Below, one piece after another: positions 36,809-49,100 of a DNA stretch of 64,000 bases. The notes beneath the pieces were generated by a model, which was given only the letters and a program-made list of their open reading frames with translations, did not search any database and was not told the origin of the DNA. Source of the stretch: Anagrus nilaparvatae (taxonomy: Eukaryota > Arthropoda > Insecta > Hymenoptera > Mymaridae). The stretch is from the NCBI GenBank assembly GCA_022575985.1, contig JAKSXM010000007.1:26538501-26602500 (forward strand). The letters run 5' to 3'. The translations under genes and the position numbers were made by a program. Within the stretch, counting starts at the first letter, position 1; each line of letters starts with the position of its first letter.

Positions 36809-36903
36809 TTAACAAGATATCCAAAAATTATTAAACACTTAAAAAATTTGAATTTTTATATTAAAGGATGGTTCACTTCAAAAAACAAATCACGCAATTA
36901 AGC

Positions 36904-37152
36904 CAGGGCCCAGATGCCGAACGTGTTTTTCACAGCCCTGTGAGAAGATACGCGCTCTTGTGTTTTACAATGTGTATTTTCTGTATTAACCCTGTATTTT
37001 ATGTCGTACCGACTTAATGTTATTTAAATGGAGTCGGTACGCTATAAAACGACAAAGTACTAAAAGTTCGCAGTATTTTTTACAGAAGTGTCACCTACAC
37101 AAACCTGTATAACTTTGTACTATGTAAAAACACGTTCAGCATCTGGGCCCAG
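36904..37152. mobile_element. Terminal-inverted-repeat element, CAGGGCCCAGATG ends, 249 bp
   Basis: CAGGGCCCAGATGCCGAACG then TGTTTTTCACA on the left is mirrored by TGTAAAAACACGTTCAGCAT then CTGGGCCCAG on the right with two or three mismatches. A central hairpin, GTACCGACT facing AGTCGGTAC (37006-37040), makes the whole unit a rough palindrome. CAGGG-type ends recall hAT elements, but the 8-bp flanks do not match, so the superfamily is open. No coding capacity. Confidence 0.65.
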
Positions 37153-40100
37153 TTGTAATGGAAAATATATTCCATATATTTTTTTAAAATTAATTAAGAA
37201 ATGTCGATAATGTATATTGGGAATCAACGAGTAATCAAAATTTATTAAAAATTATCAATTTCGATTTTATATTAAAATAAAAATATCATATTACTATTAA
37301 TTTTGTACGAAAATATATTAAAGTTTATTATATTTCAGATTATTTTATATACAATGTTAAATGAATTTCTTTTGCGAGAGCTGTATAAACCTCAAGCCAT
37401 CTGGTTGTAAATTGTTAAACTAATTTATGTATTTAGTAATAATTCTTTGAGGAATTTGCAAGTATGCTAAGACCAATAAATTATTATAGCCATATAAATG
37501 ATTAAAAAAGAGGAAAAATTGTAAGTACGCTCTTTTGAATTAATAAGATAACATAATTTATTTAAATTTACTAGAAGCTAGCCCTTTAAACACATTAAAT
37601 TGTATCAATTTAAAATTGTGAAATTTATTTTATTTCGGGTAATATTTATACTTTTTTGTATAATTTTAATTTCAAATTTTTAATTATTTTATAAAAGCTT
37701 TTTATATTTCTAATACTTATTTTATACAAAGTAACTTATTTAAAATCAATATATTCGATTTCCTACAGATTATTGTTTTGGAAAATTATATAAGCTTCTG
37801 CTTAGTTAAATGAGGCTTAGTAAAATGCAGATACTTTACTTATAGCCCATATTTATACATCATGTTTTATTTTAAAGAAAGTAAAATTTATATTATGTAT
37901 TTTATTTTCATACTTTAAATTATATTATTTCTTCAGGATAGTTTTGAAAAGTTAATTTTTATCCTAGGCCGCAAAAATAAGGCTACACCTTGGATTATAA
38001 TTTACGTTTGATCTGGTCTATTCATTTTTTACGATCGAGGGCAAAACAAAATTTTCCTTCAACAGTGGCAAGAAAACATTTTGGACTCGCGCTGTGGCTG
38101 GGAAATTCGTGCTTTTTGGACGCTGGCAAGAAAAATTTATCTATGTACGAATCTATGTAATAAGAGTTGCTCTATCAGTGTGAATTTTTTACCAGAAATA
38201 ATGTATGACTACATTTAGTTGACTAAATTACAGTGATTATAATGACCATTCAAGAAATAAAATCACTATTAAAAAACCTTTAATTCCGATTTTTTTATAT
38301 CTTCTGCCAGTTTAATGTTCACCATCATTAAAATGTCTATAAAACTTCAAAATAAACTTGGAATCACTTTTTCTTTAATTTCATAGATTATAATATAAAA
38401 TTTTTTAAAATAAAATTGCGTGTTAGGTATATTTGTATTATAATTAGGCCAACTTTTTGAGGCTATATTTTTATTCAGAAATTCCAACTCTAGAAACTGA
38501 AAAAGCAACTATTTGGTATAGAAATACATTTTGGCCAGAAAAAATTTTTTTTTTTATAAGTTTTCTGTATCGAAAATTTAAACGACTATTTAAGATCATT
38601 TGGGAAAATGTGGGTTAATAAGTTGCAGTTCAAGCAAATTTTACGTTTATTTAGAGCCGAAAAAAATTAGTTTCTCGATAACTCACAAGCGAATTTCATC
38701 TAATGATATTATTTTGAGACTTATTTGGTTATTTAATATCATCATTTTGATAAAAGATAAAAAAATTTCGATCACGTATTATAAAATAAAAATTTTCAAA
38801 TAAAAGCAGAGAATTTTGATGATTCGCAAACAGTGAATTTTGTAAAATATAATTTCTGTTGATATTTAAACTGATCTAGTTTGAATATAATAAAAATATA
38901 TTACATAAAAAAGGAATAGTACAAACATCAAAGTAAAAACTGCAATAATTAAAATAATGAATTTTAATAAGCATAGAATATTAATCTTTGCATAAAAGAT
39001 GATGTTTCATTAATTAAACAAGTGAACTTTCATAGAATATTATAATAAATTGAATCCATAGAAGGGGATCTAAATATAAAAATCATTTGAAGCGTATCGA
39101 AGGGAATGATAAGACGAAAAGTAAATTTGCCCGAGGAAAAAATAATTTAATGTAGGTATATATAGTAGGAATAAAGAGTAAAGTGAATATATCTTATACA
39201 TGTGATTAGCTTAAATATAACTATACATTATCGAAAAATAAGCTAACAATGTACACGCGACTTTCGCCTTTACTTTATACGGCACGTGACGTAAATATGC
39301 AGTAAGAAGAAAAAAATAAAAGTACCAAGAGAGTCAGTCTGGTGTGTACATAATATAATAAAATGTATAATATAAAATCCATTACCGATAATGCACATGA
39401 TTTAAAGAATCCAGTCGTTCGTCGTTAGAATAATTGTAACTCGTTATATATGTAACCTAACGAGCTGCTATATACATGTAGCTCTTTCACTTGGATAATC
39501 AACACGTTTTAGCCGAATAACTTTTGAAAACATTGATTATTATTATATTTATATATAATTTTATTATAAACGTGCTATAATTTTGATAAACATTTGTATA
39601 ATCATACGAGCATTTATTTATAATGCATATGGGCATGTTCAGTTAAAATGGTTTTGTGCGACTTACTTTTCAATTTCAAGCATTGTCTTATGTGTAGAAA
39701 TTAAATTTTCTAGAAAATTTAACATTATTCTCGTACTTTTAGGGATAAAGTAGTTACAAAATGAATTGGTTTTCATTTTCTTACAAGTTTCTATATATTT
39801 ATCTTCTGTAGAAAATTTTTTTGACAGCGTTTTCTGCATAAAGTTACAGGTTCAGATAGTTGACAAATTTTTTGAAAAGAAGTGAAAGTATTACCCCTCA
39901 GGAAAGCCTAGGCCAAAACTTACTAAAAATAAGTTCAGAGGGATATATTGGGCCAGTTATGTTTCATCGCTTATCTGCAACTAAAATTATATCTGTACCA
40001 TCTTAAATTTGTTTTAAAATCGATAAACTAGAACGCGATAAAACATAGAGATATCGGGTTTACAATAAAAGACGGCAAAAATTAACGGTCTAAACATTGA

Positions 40101-40844
40101 ATAGGTTTCATTTAATTAAAACAAAAATTTTAGATTTTCAAAAAACTAAATTTCCAAGAAGAAAATTTTTATCCTATTTAAAAAAAAAACCTAAAAAACT
40201 TAAAAGTAACGAAAAATTTTATGGTGAAAAAGAATTTCATTCGATTTGGGAATAACTTTTATGAATCCACTTAAATTTTCGAGTTAATCGGTTCGATCTG
40301 TCAACAGTTACAATCATTTTTCAACAAATTATAAAATTTTACGACTAATATTTTATATATTTTTAATTATTATCGGCGACTAATTTAGTTACTCAAAATA
40401 GTAACTAAAAGAAGCTTGAACAGCTATATCAGGGTGGGAAGCAATGGCTACTTGGGAATCCTAGGGATGGGTAGCAAAGCTTTGTATCGCTGACCAATTA
40501 CCTGCCTGGGTTCCTATGCCCGTCATTTTTATGATTTAAGAAATTTCAAATAATGCTTTGGGTAAAAAAAGTTTATTATAAAAAATATTCAGTAAACTGA
40601 AACAATATTTGTTTAGAAAAATGAAGTTGCAGGGATCCAAGGAGATGAAAGCCCCTTGATGGGTGATGAATTGAGTTGGAGGTAGCTAGTAACAATATAA
40701 AATAAAAAATAGGAAAAAATGAAAAGTTAGCTTAAGTCTGAATAAATGCACTTTATCGGGAAAACAATCTTTATCGTCCAACGTTCATATCACTTTGAAT
40801 GTACCTGGTCTTATAAGTACCGTGCGCTAACCAATTGATAAACT

Positions 40845-40878
<34 letters not shown>
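37153..40878. other. AT-rich stretch without a gene, one repeat arm inside
   Basis: At 37.97-38.15 kb, CACCTTGGATTATAATTTAC, TGATCTGGTCTATTC and repeated GGCAAGAAAA words resemble one arm of the 21.2-kb element. At 40.43-40.53 kb there is a GC-rich island (GGTGGGAAGCAATGGCTAC and GATGGGTAGCAAAGC are partial repeats of each other); all frames there are stopped within 35 codons. Nothing else was recognised. Confidence 0.35.
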
Positions 40879-40954
40879 TACCTGGTCTCGTCCGATCTCA
40901 GAAGTTAAGCAAAGCTGAGCGCGGTTAGTACTTGGGAACACCGCGTAACGTTGG
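40879..40954 (+). pseudogene. 5S rRNA pseudogene, 5' truncated and internally deleted
   Basis: TGGTCTCGTCCGATCTCAGA, AGTTAAGCAAAGCTGAGCGC, GGTTAGTACTTGGGAACACC and GCGTAACGTTGG follow the animal 5S rRNA order. About 25-30 bases of the 5' end are missing. The AGATGGGGGACCGC-type block between GTACTT and GGGAACACC is absent, as if lost by recombination between the two short CTT or CTTGG words. It follows a run of about 26 A (40852-40877) and ends in a run of T at 40955. The internal promoter is thus damaged. Poly-A upstream and T downstream fit insertion of an RNA-derived copy or a 5S-headed SINE on one strand or the other. Confidence 0.85.
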
Positions 40955-41584
40955 TTTTTTTTTTTTTTAATTACTAAAAAAATATGTTTTTCAGCGGTAC
41001 TGTTTGGTATAATACCAAATTTTATTATATGGAAGTAGCGGTTTTCAGAAACTCGTTGTTTCTCGATATTTCTTATCTAATACCAAATAGTTATTTTCTC
41101 GGTTATTTTCCTTCGAAAATCGTTAGCTGATCGAACGATTATAAAAATTTCTTCTTCGAGGCTCACTTATTGGGGTTAATAGATGCATCCCAATCAATAT
41201 AGTATTTAGCTTTTTTATAATAGCTTTATTATAATAACAAAAATTCTTTAATTATAGAGCGAAGGCGAAGCTCTACCTTAATGGATGCAAAAATCGACAT
41301 CTTGTGGGCACGATATCTCAACAACGACCCATCGGATTAATTTTATTTTTTAAAACTGGGTTTCTTTTATTGAGTTGATGGAACCTATAGTTTTTGGACC
41401 CAAACCGGTATTTTTAAAGGCATGTTTATTCTTGTATTTATTTCTTATTTATTTCTTATCGCTTCACAGAGGTGAAAATACTTATAAATGTCAACTGCGC
41501 AATAAATTTCATAGCTTTTGTTTAAACTTTGCATCGATGAAATATCATAGAAATGCAAAATAACACAAGATACTTATATTTTTA
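40955..41584. other. Stretch without a gene; GAGCGAAGGCGAAGCTC word
   Basis: GGTATAATACCAAAT (41006) and CTAATACCAAATAG (41078) give a weak inverted pair. GAGCGAAGGCGAAGCTCTACC at 41257 is GC-rich and palindrome-like, similar in style to the word in the 21.2-kb element. The 62-codon frame at 41375 shows no motif. Confidence 0.3.
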
Positions 41585-41813
41585 GGTACGATCACCCTAT
41601 GTATGCAATACATAGATGAAATCGAAATTATGGTGAAAAATGAATTGGTTTTGAATTTAATATATCCAAAATGTGGTTAATGATCTAAAATAACCAGAAA
41701 ATAACTACATTAATTGAAATTTATTTTTTAGGCACGATCACCCTATGTATGCAATACATAGATGATTAGGCACTATGATCTATAAATGCAATTCATAAAC
41801 GAAATCGTGCCTT
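41585..41813. repeat. Direct repeat plus hairpin built on GGCACGATCACCCTATGTA
   Basis: A 35-bp word starting GGYACGATCACCCTATGTAT and ending CAATACATAGATGA occurs at 41585 and at 41731 with one difference near its start. The second copy also pairs with AAACGAAATCGTGCC at 41798-41812, forming a small palindrome. This looks like the end of one or two related inverted-repeat elements. Confidence 0.55.
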
Positions 41814-41856
41814 AAAAGTTCATCAGTTTAAAAAACGAAAAAGTCTTAAAATTGTC

Positions 41857-42028
41857 CAATTAATGAGGAATTTGGTCCCCAGGTCATTCCGATGCCTCTA
41901 CGTGCTTATATTGCCTTGGTGTGTGATAATGAATAATAGTTTTCAATTTACGAGGGTGTGAATCCCATCAACGTTATTAAAGAAAAAATACTCAATAAAT
42001 ATGTGATCGCGCCTGAAATAAAAAAGCC
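41857..42028 (+). pseudogene. Possible decayed coding fragment, unidentified
   Basis: One frame reads NCPINEEFGPQVIPMPLRAY and on to LVCDNE, then two stops, then FSIYEGVNPINVIKEKILNK and YVIAPEIKKP before another stop. Composition is more protein-like than the neighbourhood, but I recognise no family and there is no start or splice site that decides it. It may be a transposase remnant or a chance frame. Confidence 0.2.
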
Positions 42029-42561
42029 TTAGCTGTTTTATAATTCTTTGCGATTTTTATTATTTATTAATTAATCCGAATTTTATTGAATTAAGCATTT
42101 AACGCCCAAGAGTCAATCTACGAGTTCTAAATATTTTAAAACCAAAATTTATTTTTCCAAAAATTTATCATGTTAAAAAGTCTCTATTATCAGAATTCTA
42201 TTTCCAACTTACTATGAAATTAACCAGAAACTCATCATTTAGGGTAAAAGTTGGATACTAAAAAAAATCGACACATTGCGTTGCTTATCAGTATTGTAAT
42301 GAGAAAAAGGTGTATTTAATAAAGACTAATAAAATTTTCATTTTTTGTGTGTTTTAGGACATATTTTTTCCATGATTTTTTTTTAATTTCAAAATGGTGG
42401 ATGGAGAATTGCAAAAAAAATTACGAAAAACAAGTTGCATTAGATTATTTGTTTTTAGGAATATTTTTTGGAATTTTACATAAATATTAGTTTTAAAATT
42501 AATTTAGTATTCAAAAAGAAATCGACACGTAAAATTTTAAATATTAATATTATTTTTTGGG

Positions 42562-44431
42562 CACAGTGGTCTGGAACGCGAAAAAAGTTTCACCACGATG
42601 CTCCCAAAAATCTCTGGTATTTTCTTATTCTATAGGGTCTCCTGAGGCAGGAAATGCTTGTCCTAAAATTAAAACCGTAGCTCTCGGGGAGAACCGCCCT
42701 AATTTGGGGGTTATTGGGGGGTTAAAAAAAAAAATTTTTTTTTTTTAATTTAACATTTTTTACATGATTTTAGACCATATAAAGTGACGAACAAGTGAGG
42801 AACACAAAAAATTTTGCTCGCCCCATAGTTTTTTTTGAGTTGGAAGGCTCAAAATCATATTTTTTCAATATTTAAAAAAAACCAATTTCTAAAATTTTTG
42901 AAATAAATTAAAATTATTTTTAATGATGGATTTATTTTTTTTCAATTGTTTTGTGATTATAATTTACTAAAATAAGTTTATTTAGGACCAAAAAATACAA
43001 ATTTTCAATTTTCAAGGTCTTAAAGCAACTCAAATGTTAAATTTTGGACTTTTTTTAAATTTCACAGACTTGGGATTTTTCTATCAGATTCAAATGAGGT
43101 TATAAACTAGATTTAAAGACGTATTCCATAGTAATTTTTCTAGTACAATCTGAATCCGCTATTTATTTTAACATTTTACCACGATTTTTAGGAGAAAAAT
43201 CCGTTTTTTTGTTTTTTGTGGTTTCAATTTTCAAGGGACCAATTTTTTAAAGTTTCGCAGGTTTCATGACAAAATTTTCTGAATAATATTTACAAGAGTC
43301 ACTTATATATTTTTTCCTCTGAAATACAATGAAATCACTAGTTTTTTCATCCGGAGTTTTCCTTTCTAGTTAATTAAAGATTTTGTAATAATTCACCTAT
43401 AATCTCAATTTCACGTAACTAAAAAATTGGTTTGGTCAGTGAATTTTCACTACAAGACAGAGAAAAGTTTTTATATTTTCTAGAGTAGTTTTTCTCTCAA
43501 TATTCATTTATTTAAAAAAATTTTAGACATTTCAAACCCTTCAAGCTCAAATTGGCTACTTTAGCAAAATAGCAAATATGAAATTGGACAAAACCAGTAA
43601 AAATAGAATCAAATGATTTTTTGGCTAAGGAAAATTCCGGATGAAAAAACTAATGATTTCATTGAATTTCAAAGGAAAAAATATATAAATGACACTTGTA
43701 AATAATATTCAGAAAATTTTTTCTTGAAACCTGCGAAACTTTAAAAAATTGGTCCTTTGAAAATTGAAACCACATAAAACAAAAAAACGGACTCTTCTCC
43801 TAAAAATCGTGGTAAAATATTAAAATAAATCGCGAATTCAGATTGTACTGGAAAAATTACTATGGAATACGTCTTTAAATTTAGTTTATAACCTCATTTG
43901 AATCTGATAGAAAAATCCCAAGTCTGTGAAATTTTAAAAAAATCCAATAATTAACATTTGAGTTGCTCTAAGACCTTGAAAATTGAAAATTTGTATTTTT
44001 TGGTCCTAAATAAACTTATTTTAGTAAATTATAATCACAAAACAATTGAAAAAAAATAAATCCATCATTAAAAATAATTTTAATTTATTTCAAAAATTTC
44101 AGAAATTGTTTTTTTTTTAAATATTGAAAAAATATGATTTTGAGCCTTCTAACTCAAAAAAAACTATGGGGCGAGCAAATTTTTTTGTGTTCCTCACTTG
44201 TTCGTCACTTTATATGGTCTAAAATCATGAAAAAAATGTTAAATTAAAAAAAAAAAAATTTTTTTTTTTAACCCCCTAAGAACTCCCAAATTGGGGCGGT
44301 TCTCCCCGAGAGCTACGGTTTTAATTTTAGGACAAGCATTTCCTGCCTCAGGAGACCCTATAGAATAAGAAAATACCAGAGATTTTTGGGAGCATCGTGG
44401 TAAAACTTCTTTCGCGTTCCAGACCACTGTG
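42562..44431. repeat. 1.87-kb foldback element, CACAGTGGTCTGGAACGCG ends
   Basis: The arms of about 800 bp (42562-43370 and 43620-44431) mirror each other nearly throughout. Matching blocks include CTCCTGAGGCAGGAAATGC, CTCGGGGAGAACCGCCC, GAACAAGTGAGGAACAC and TCATCCGGA. The loop of about 250 bp is unrelated A/T sequence. Both ends abut TGGG (42558-42561 and 44432-44435), a possible 4-bp target duplication. The 62-63-codon frames at 42557 and 44239 (opposite strands) are the same arm read twice and are not genes. No transposase was found. Confidence 0.9.
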
Positions 44432-44599
44432 TGGGACTAAACCTAGTTCAAAGAATATGTAATTCCATCCATATGCATTCTATGTATAATAGCATTATCG
44501 TTGAATTTTTTTATTTTTAAACATTGATCAGTTTGAAAAATGGACTAGAAACTAATAACTAATAAGAAGGTTACATTGAAAAAAAACCGGCTAATTAAG

Positions 44600-45800
44600 T
44601 ATTAAGTTTGAGTATTACAGCTGAATTTTGGCACAGAGATATTCAAGATCTAAACACATACACTTTCGTATCCTAATTTTTTCGGTCGCGTGTTCTGGAA
44701 AAAGTTATGGGTCACAAAAATGTCAAAATCTAGTCTATTTCTGGGTGTCATAATTTCAGTTTTTTTTTCCAAAAATTGGTTAACTTTTTCTAGAACATGC
44801 GTCTAAAAAAATTAGAATACAAAAGTATAGGTATGCTTTGATTCTGAAATACCCAATCTGGGGTGCAAAGTGGCTGAGAAGTAGAGGCATGAATTTAGCA
44901 AAAACTACCCCATTTTAAGGTTTTTTTGCAATATTTTGGAAGCAGAGCTAAAATTATCTAATTAACTGCCTTTTTTGGGAGAAAGGGTAAGAAAATATTG
45001 GGATTCAATAATTACAAGCTCTAATTGGGCTATAAGACTAATTATAGGACGAGAAAACTAAATCTCTAAAAAGGATTAGTTATAATACATAAATGCTAAG
45101 CAACATTACAATGAAATTGCTATTCTTATAATTTGTAATAATCACCTTTACTAGATGTTAAGATTCTAAACCCATATTATTTTGATTCTGTAAACCTGAA
45201 TTATTAAGACCTTAAATCGAAAACATTAGGAAAAAAAAATTAATAAACATTAAAACATAAGTCCTTCAACTTGAATTATTAGAAGTCTTTAAGCCCGGAT
45301 TATTTTAAGCCCCTAAACTTGAATTTTTCTAAACCTCTAAAATTAAATTATTTTAAGTCTCTAAATAGAAATTATTTTAAGTCCCTAGCCCTGGATTATT
45401 AAGTGCGTAAATTGAAATTTGTCCAAGTACCATTGAACCTTCCCCCCTTAAATCAGACACATTTGACCCCACTTAATTTACAGATTAACAAGTTATCCCT
45501 CCTTATAAACATGTTCAATGTCAAAACTACGATTTTTGCAGCTAATTGAAAATTGATCATTTTGGGCCAAAAATGACCATTTGGTTAAATTGCTATAACA
45601 TTGAGAAAATCAACGAAAAAAAATTGCAGTATCCGAGGTTTTAGAAATGAATACCAAAAAATTGTGATCAACAAAAACTGTTTTTGTTAACTAACTAACT
45701 AAAAAGCAATATTACCAAAAAACTCTATTTAAAAGCCTTGTGCACTGTATTCTTGTGCCTAGAAGGCCCGTTGGAATAAACGGAGGTTATCGGAGGTTTT
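44600..45800. repeat. Dispersed repeat family, copy 2
   Basis: CAGCTGAATTTTGGCACAG (44624) links this to 15.1 kb. From 45.17 kb there is a degenerate tandem of AAGTCCCTAAA and CTGAATTATTAAG-type words, then CCTTCCCCCCTTAAATCAGA, ATAAACATGTTCAATG, GACCATTTGG, and GTGCCTAGAAGGCCC then GTTGGAATAAACGGAGG. The order of blocks equals that at 19.1-19.8 kb and 56.1-56.3 kb. No coding frame. Confidence 0.5.
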
Positions 45801-46057
45801 TTTCAATTATTAATGAAAGTAATTTGTAATTTGGTTTCCTACAGGTAGCGGTCTCTTGTTAGCGAAAGCAAAGTAAAGACACCGAAAAATCTGCCCTCTT
45901 TTTGCAACTTTGTTAACTTTTTGCATAAGAGAACTTAAGCAACCGCAGAAGTTATGAAAAGTCTGTAAAATAAAATGTAATCCATTTTTAACATGGAACA
46001 TGTTCATTGGATGGGTTATTGAAAAAGTCCGTCTCGGTAGTGGGGGGGTGTAAAATA

Positions 46058-46179
46058 CAGGGCGATCCAGAGCGGATGCATTGTTTGTTTATTAGTTAAC
46101 CAATCGCAGCTAAGATTACATCAACAAATAGCGATGCACCTAATAAAATAAAATTTACGTCTTGTTCGGGACCACCGTG
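46058..46179. mobile_element. Small Tc1/mariner-like MITE with TA flanks, 122 bp
   Basis: CAGGGCGATCCAGAGC on the left and GTTCGGGACCACCGTG on the right are inverted with about five mismatches in 16. Both ends sit next to TA (46056-46057 and 46180-46181). GGATGCATTG and AGCGATGCACC inside also pair roughly. Ends of the type CAGGGTGTCCC are common in mariner-like elements. The assignment is tentative. Confidence 0.4.
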
Positions 46180-46181
46180 TA

Positions 46182-49100
46182 TTGACATTTTAAGGGAGGG
46201 GGAGGTTGAAATATTCACGACGTTTTAGAGTTAGAATATTTCCGATTAAAGGACTAATTTGAAGTGGGAGTCAGGGCCTGATAAGAACAAGAACTTAGAA
46301 TACTTTAATAGGTTTTATTGTAATTTCGATAATAATAAGGGAATCTACGTTAAAACTGTTATAAGTGAACTTGTTCCATGTTCCATTTTTTTCATTTTTT
46401 GTTAAATTTAGGGGTAGTTTTATCCATTTTTGCCCCCCGTAGAGGAGTCAGTAAATGAAATAAAAGTTAAAATAAGATAAAACTTTTGCAAATGCAAGAT
46501 TAAAACAAAAATAAAGAAAAAAAACTCACATTGTATTTTTCCTATTTTATCTTACCCTGGAGATCGTTTTTAACACCAATAATTTGCTCTAATATTCCTT
46601 TATTGATACGGAATAAAATAATAAATGCAATATGTAAATATTCTTAAAACGTAGCACTTATGAATTTGATCATTAGTTGCAAAATATTGTGAAAAAACCC
46701 ATAAGATGTAAAGTTTCTTCTGTATTTTTTTATTTTCTAACCTAGTAGGACCCCAAATTCGGGTTCAGCGACATAAAAGACCTACAGAAGATTTTCTAAT
46801 TCTGGTTGTCGAATTCGGAAACCCTTACACCGCATTCTGACTTGAGTATAATATTTATTTGGTAATTGGAACTCATATATTTTTTAATCCGATTACCGGA
46901 ACTCAGATACAGCTTACATAAATATTAGTACTAAATATACCATAAAAATTGCAAATATTAAGTAAATTCATTAAAAAGATCGAAAAAAAATATTACGTTA
47001 AAAATATTAAGTTGTATAATATTATTTACTCGTCAGTAATCATTAAATAAAAAATATTTTTATATCTTTTTTGACAAGCACAAAAATATATCGTATTCAT
47101 ACACACTAAACAGCTAATGTATACAACTAGTACTAAATTTTGGGGGAGTTGAATAATAGTAACCCTCTACTATCAAACTAAATAATTGATTAATGAATAG
47201 AAACACAATACAAATATAAAAGATTCAATGAATCACCTGTGGGAAAACTTTTTTTTCTTCTTTACTCCACTTTACATTGTTATCATTCAACAATTATATT
47301 TTATTATCATTTATATTATAATAGAATAGCCTACTCGTGAGATTTTTAAATATTATTTGGTGGTAGCATATGTAAAAAATCATAAATAAAATTATCAAAT
47401 TTATTGTTTGTTTTCAATGACAGACACATATACTTATAATACAAATGTTAGCATTAAGATATTAAATTTATTTCTGAGAGATTTTTATGTAGTTTTTAGA
47501 TATGTTACACTTATAAAAATAATTCACACGCTCTATAGAATATTTACCGCTTTAAAATAAAAGTCTTTTTTCAACGAAAAAATAAGCAGATATTAAAGTA
47601 AGTGCATGATAAAGTAATTATAATTTTATAAATAAAAAAAATTTTTTAGATTAAACTTTGTAAGTCTTAAAAAAACGACGAATGTTCTTATTTTATCTAG
47701 ACGTAGCCAATTAGCTAGTCAATTTGTTTTTTACTTATTTTTCTTATATTTATAAAATCTTTCTTATACACACTTTATTTTTTACTTCCGTGACTGTGTA
47801 CTCTACTTGTATCATCTCTGTTCCTGATTTGTAAAATTAGAACGAAAACGGATTCCAGTTTTTATATTTAAGTAGATTTTATTTAAAAAGTACTTAAAAA
47901 GTATAATTTATTGAGTTTATGTTTTCATCATTTTTTTTAAGTTTAAAATACTAATTTATGAAGCTACAATGTTTTAATCCTCTTATTAATTGGCTTGTAG
48001 ACGCGTTACAATTTTGCATTTTTTTATTATAAACTATTTAATTTGCATGCTATAAGAAAAATAATATGATTATCATGACATAGAGTATTTGGGGAGTTAT
48101 AGATTAGTTATAGATTAGTTATAGAGTTATAGATTACCAAAGCCGAATTTTGGGGAGCAGTGGCCCAAAATAAATGTTTATTAGCCTTAAATAATCATTT
48201 GCTTTTGTTTTTACTTTTTTTATAACCTAAAATTCAAAAAAATTTTCAAAATAAATATAAACAATTAATCCTGAACCTAATTTCGTGTTATAAAGTTCTC
48301 AAATTTGGGGCTATATGCCCCGAAAAATTTGTAGTGAAGCAAGCTAAGGATTTGGAGCTTTGACACACTATCCAAGTGATCAGAAAGCCAAAAAGAATTT
48401 CAGTGTATTATTTTCTAGACTTTTATGCTCTTGCATTAAATGTTTTATGGAGATTTTGTGTATACGTTCTCATAAAATATTGCATCAAAATACTTGACAG
48501 AATAACACTTCAAATTACTAAATCCAAAAGTACATTATAAAATCCCCTGCCATTTTGCGTACTTATTATATGTTTACAAAAAAATTTGAATTTTTAGGTG
48601 GGAGCACCTCTTATTACGGGAGCTATAAAATGAAAAGTTGCTGATTATCTATACTCTGACAAGTTATGAAAAAAATACATTCAGTAATATTTTAAGTTTT
48701 ATGCAAAAATTCATTTTAGGTTGAATGGATTATCATACATCATTTTAACAAGAAAAGTTTTTATGCAAGAATCCCAAATAAATTTTGAAACAAATTTTAA
48801 AAATCTTAGTAAGATTGTAAAGGAAAAAAAAATCGAAAACGAATATCTGAAGAGTTGAAAATGCAGTATATATTTAGGATAAATATTTTGTTTTTTTTCA
48901 GGATAAGTTAATGAAAAGCGACTTATTAAGAGACTTTTTAATCATCGTAACTAAGATGATAGGAAGATTAAAGAATCCAAGAATTCTATTATAAAAGCAT
49001 TCAACGTCTTTTCACTCTTTCACTATTATAATTTTTATAATAGTTCGTACTTGGAATTATTAATTTAATAATAAATATTACAGAGCTTTTAATTTTTACA

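Noticed and set aside
42557..44427. Near-identical 62-63-codon frames on opposite strands at 42557 and 44239
   Set aside because: They are the two arms of one palindrome read on opposite strands; the similarity is a consequence of the repeat, not of a gene pair.
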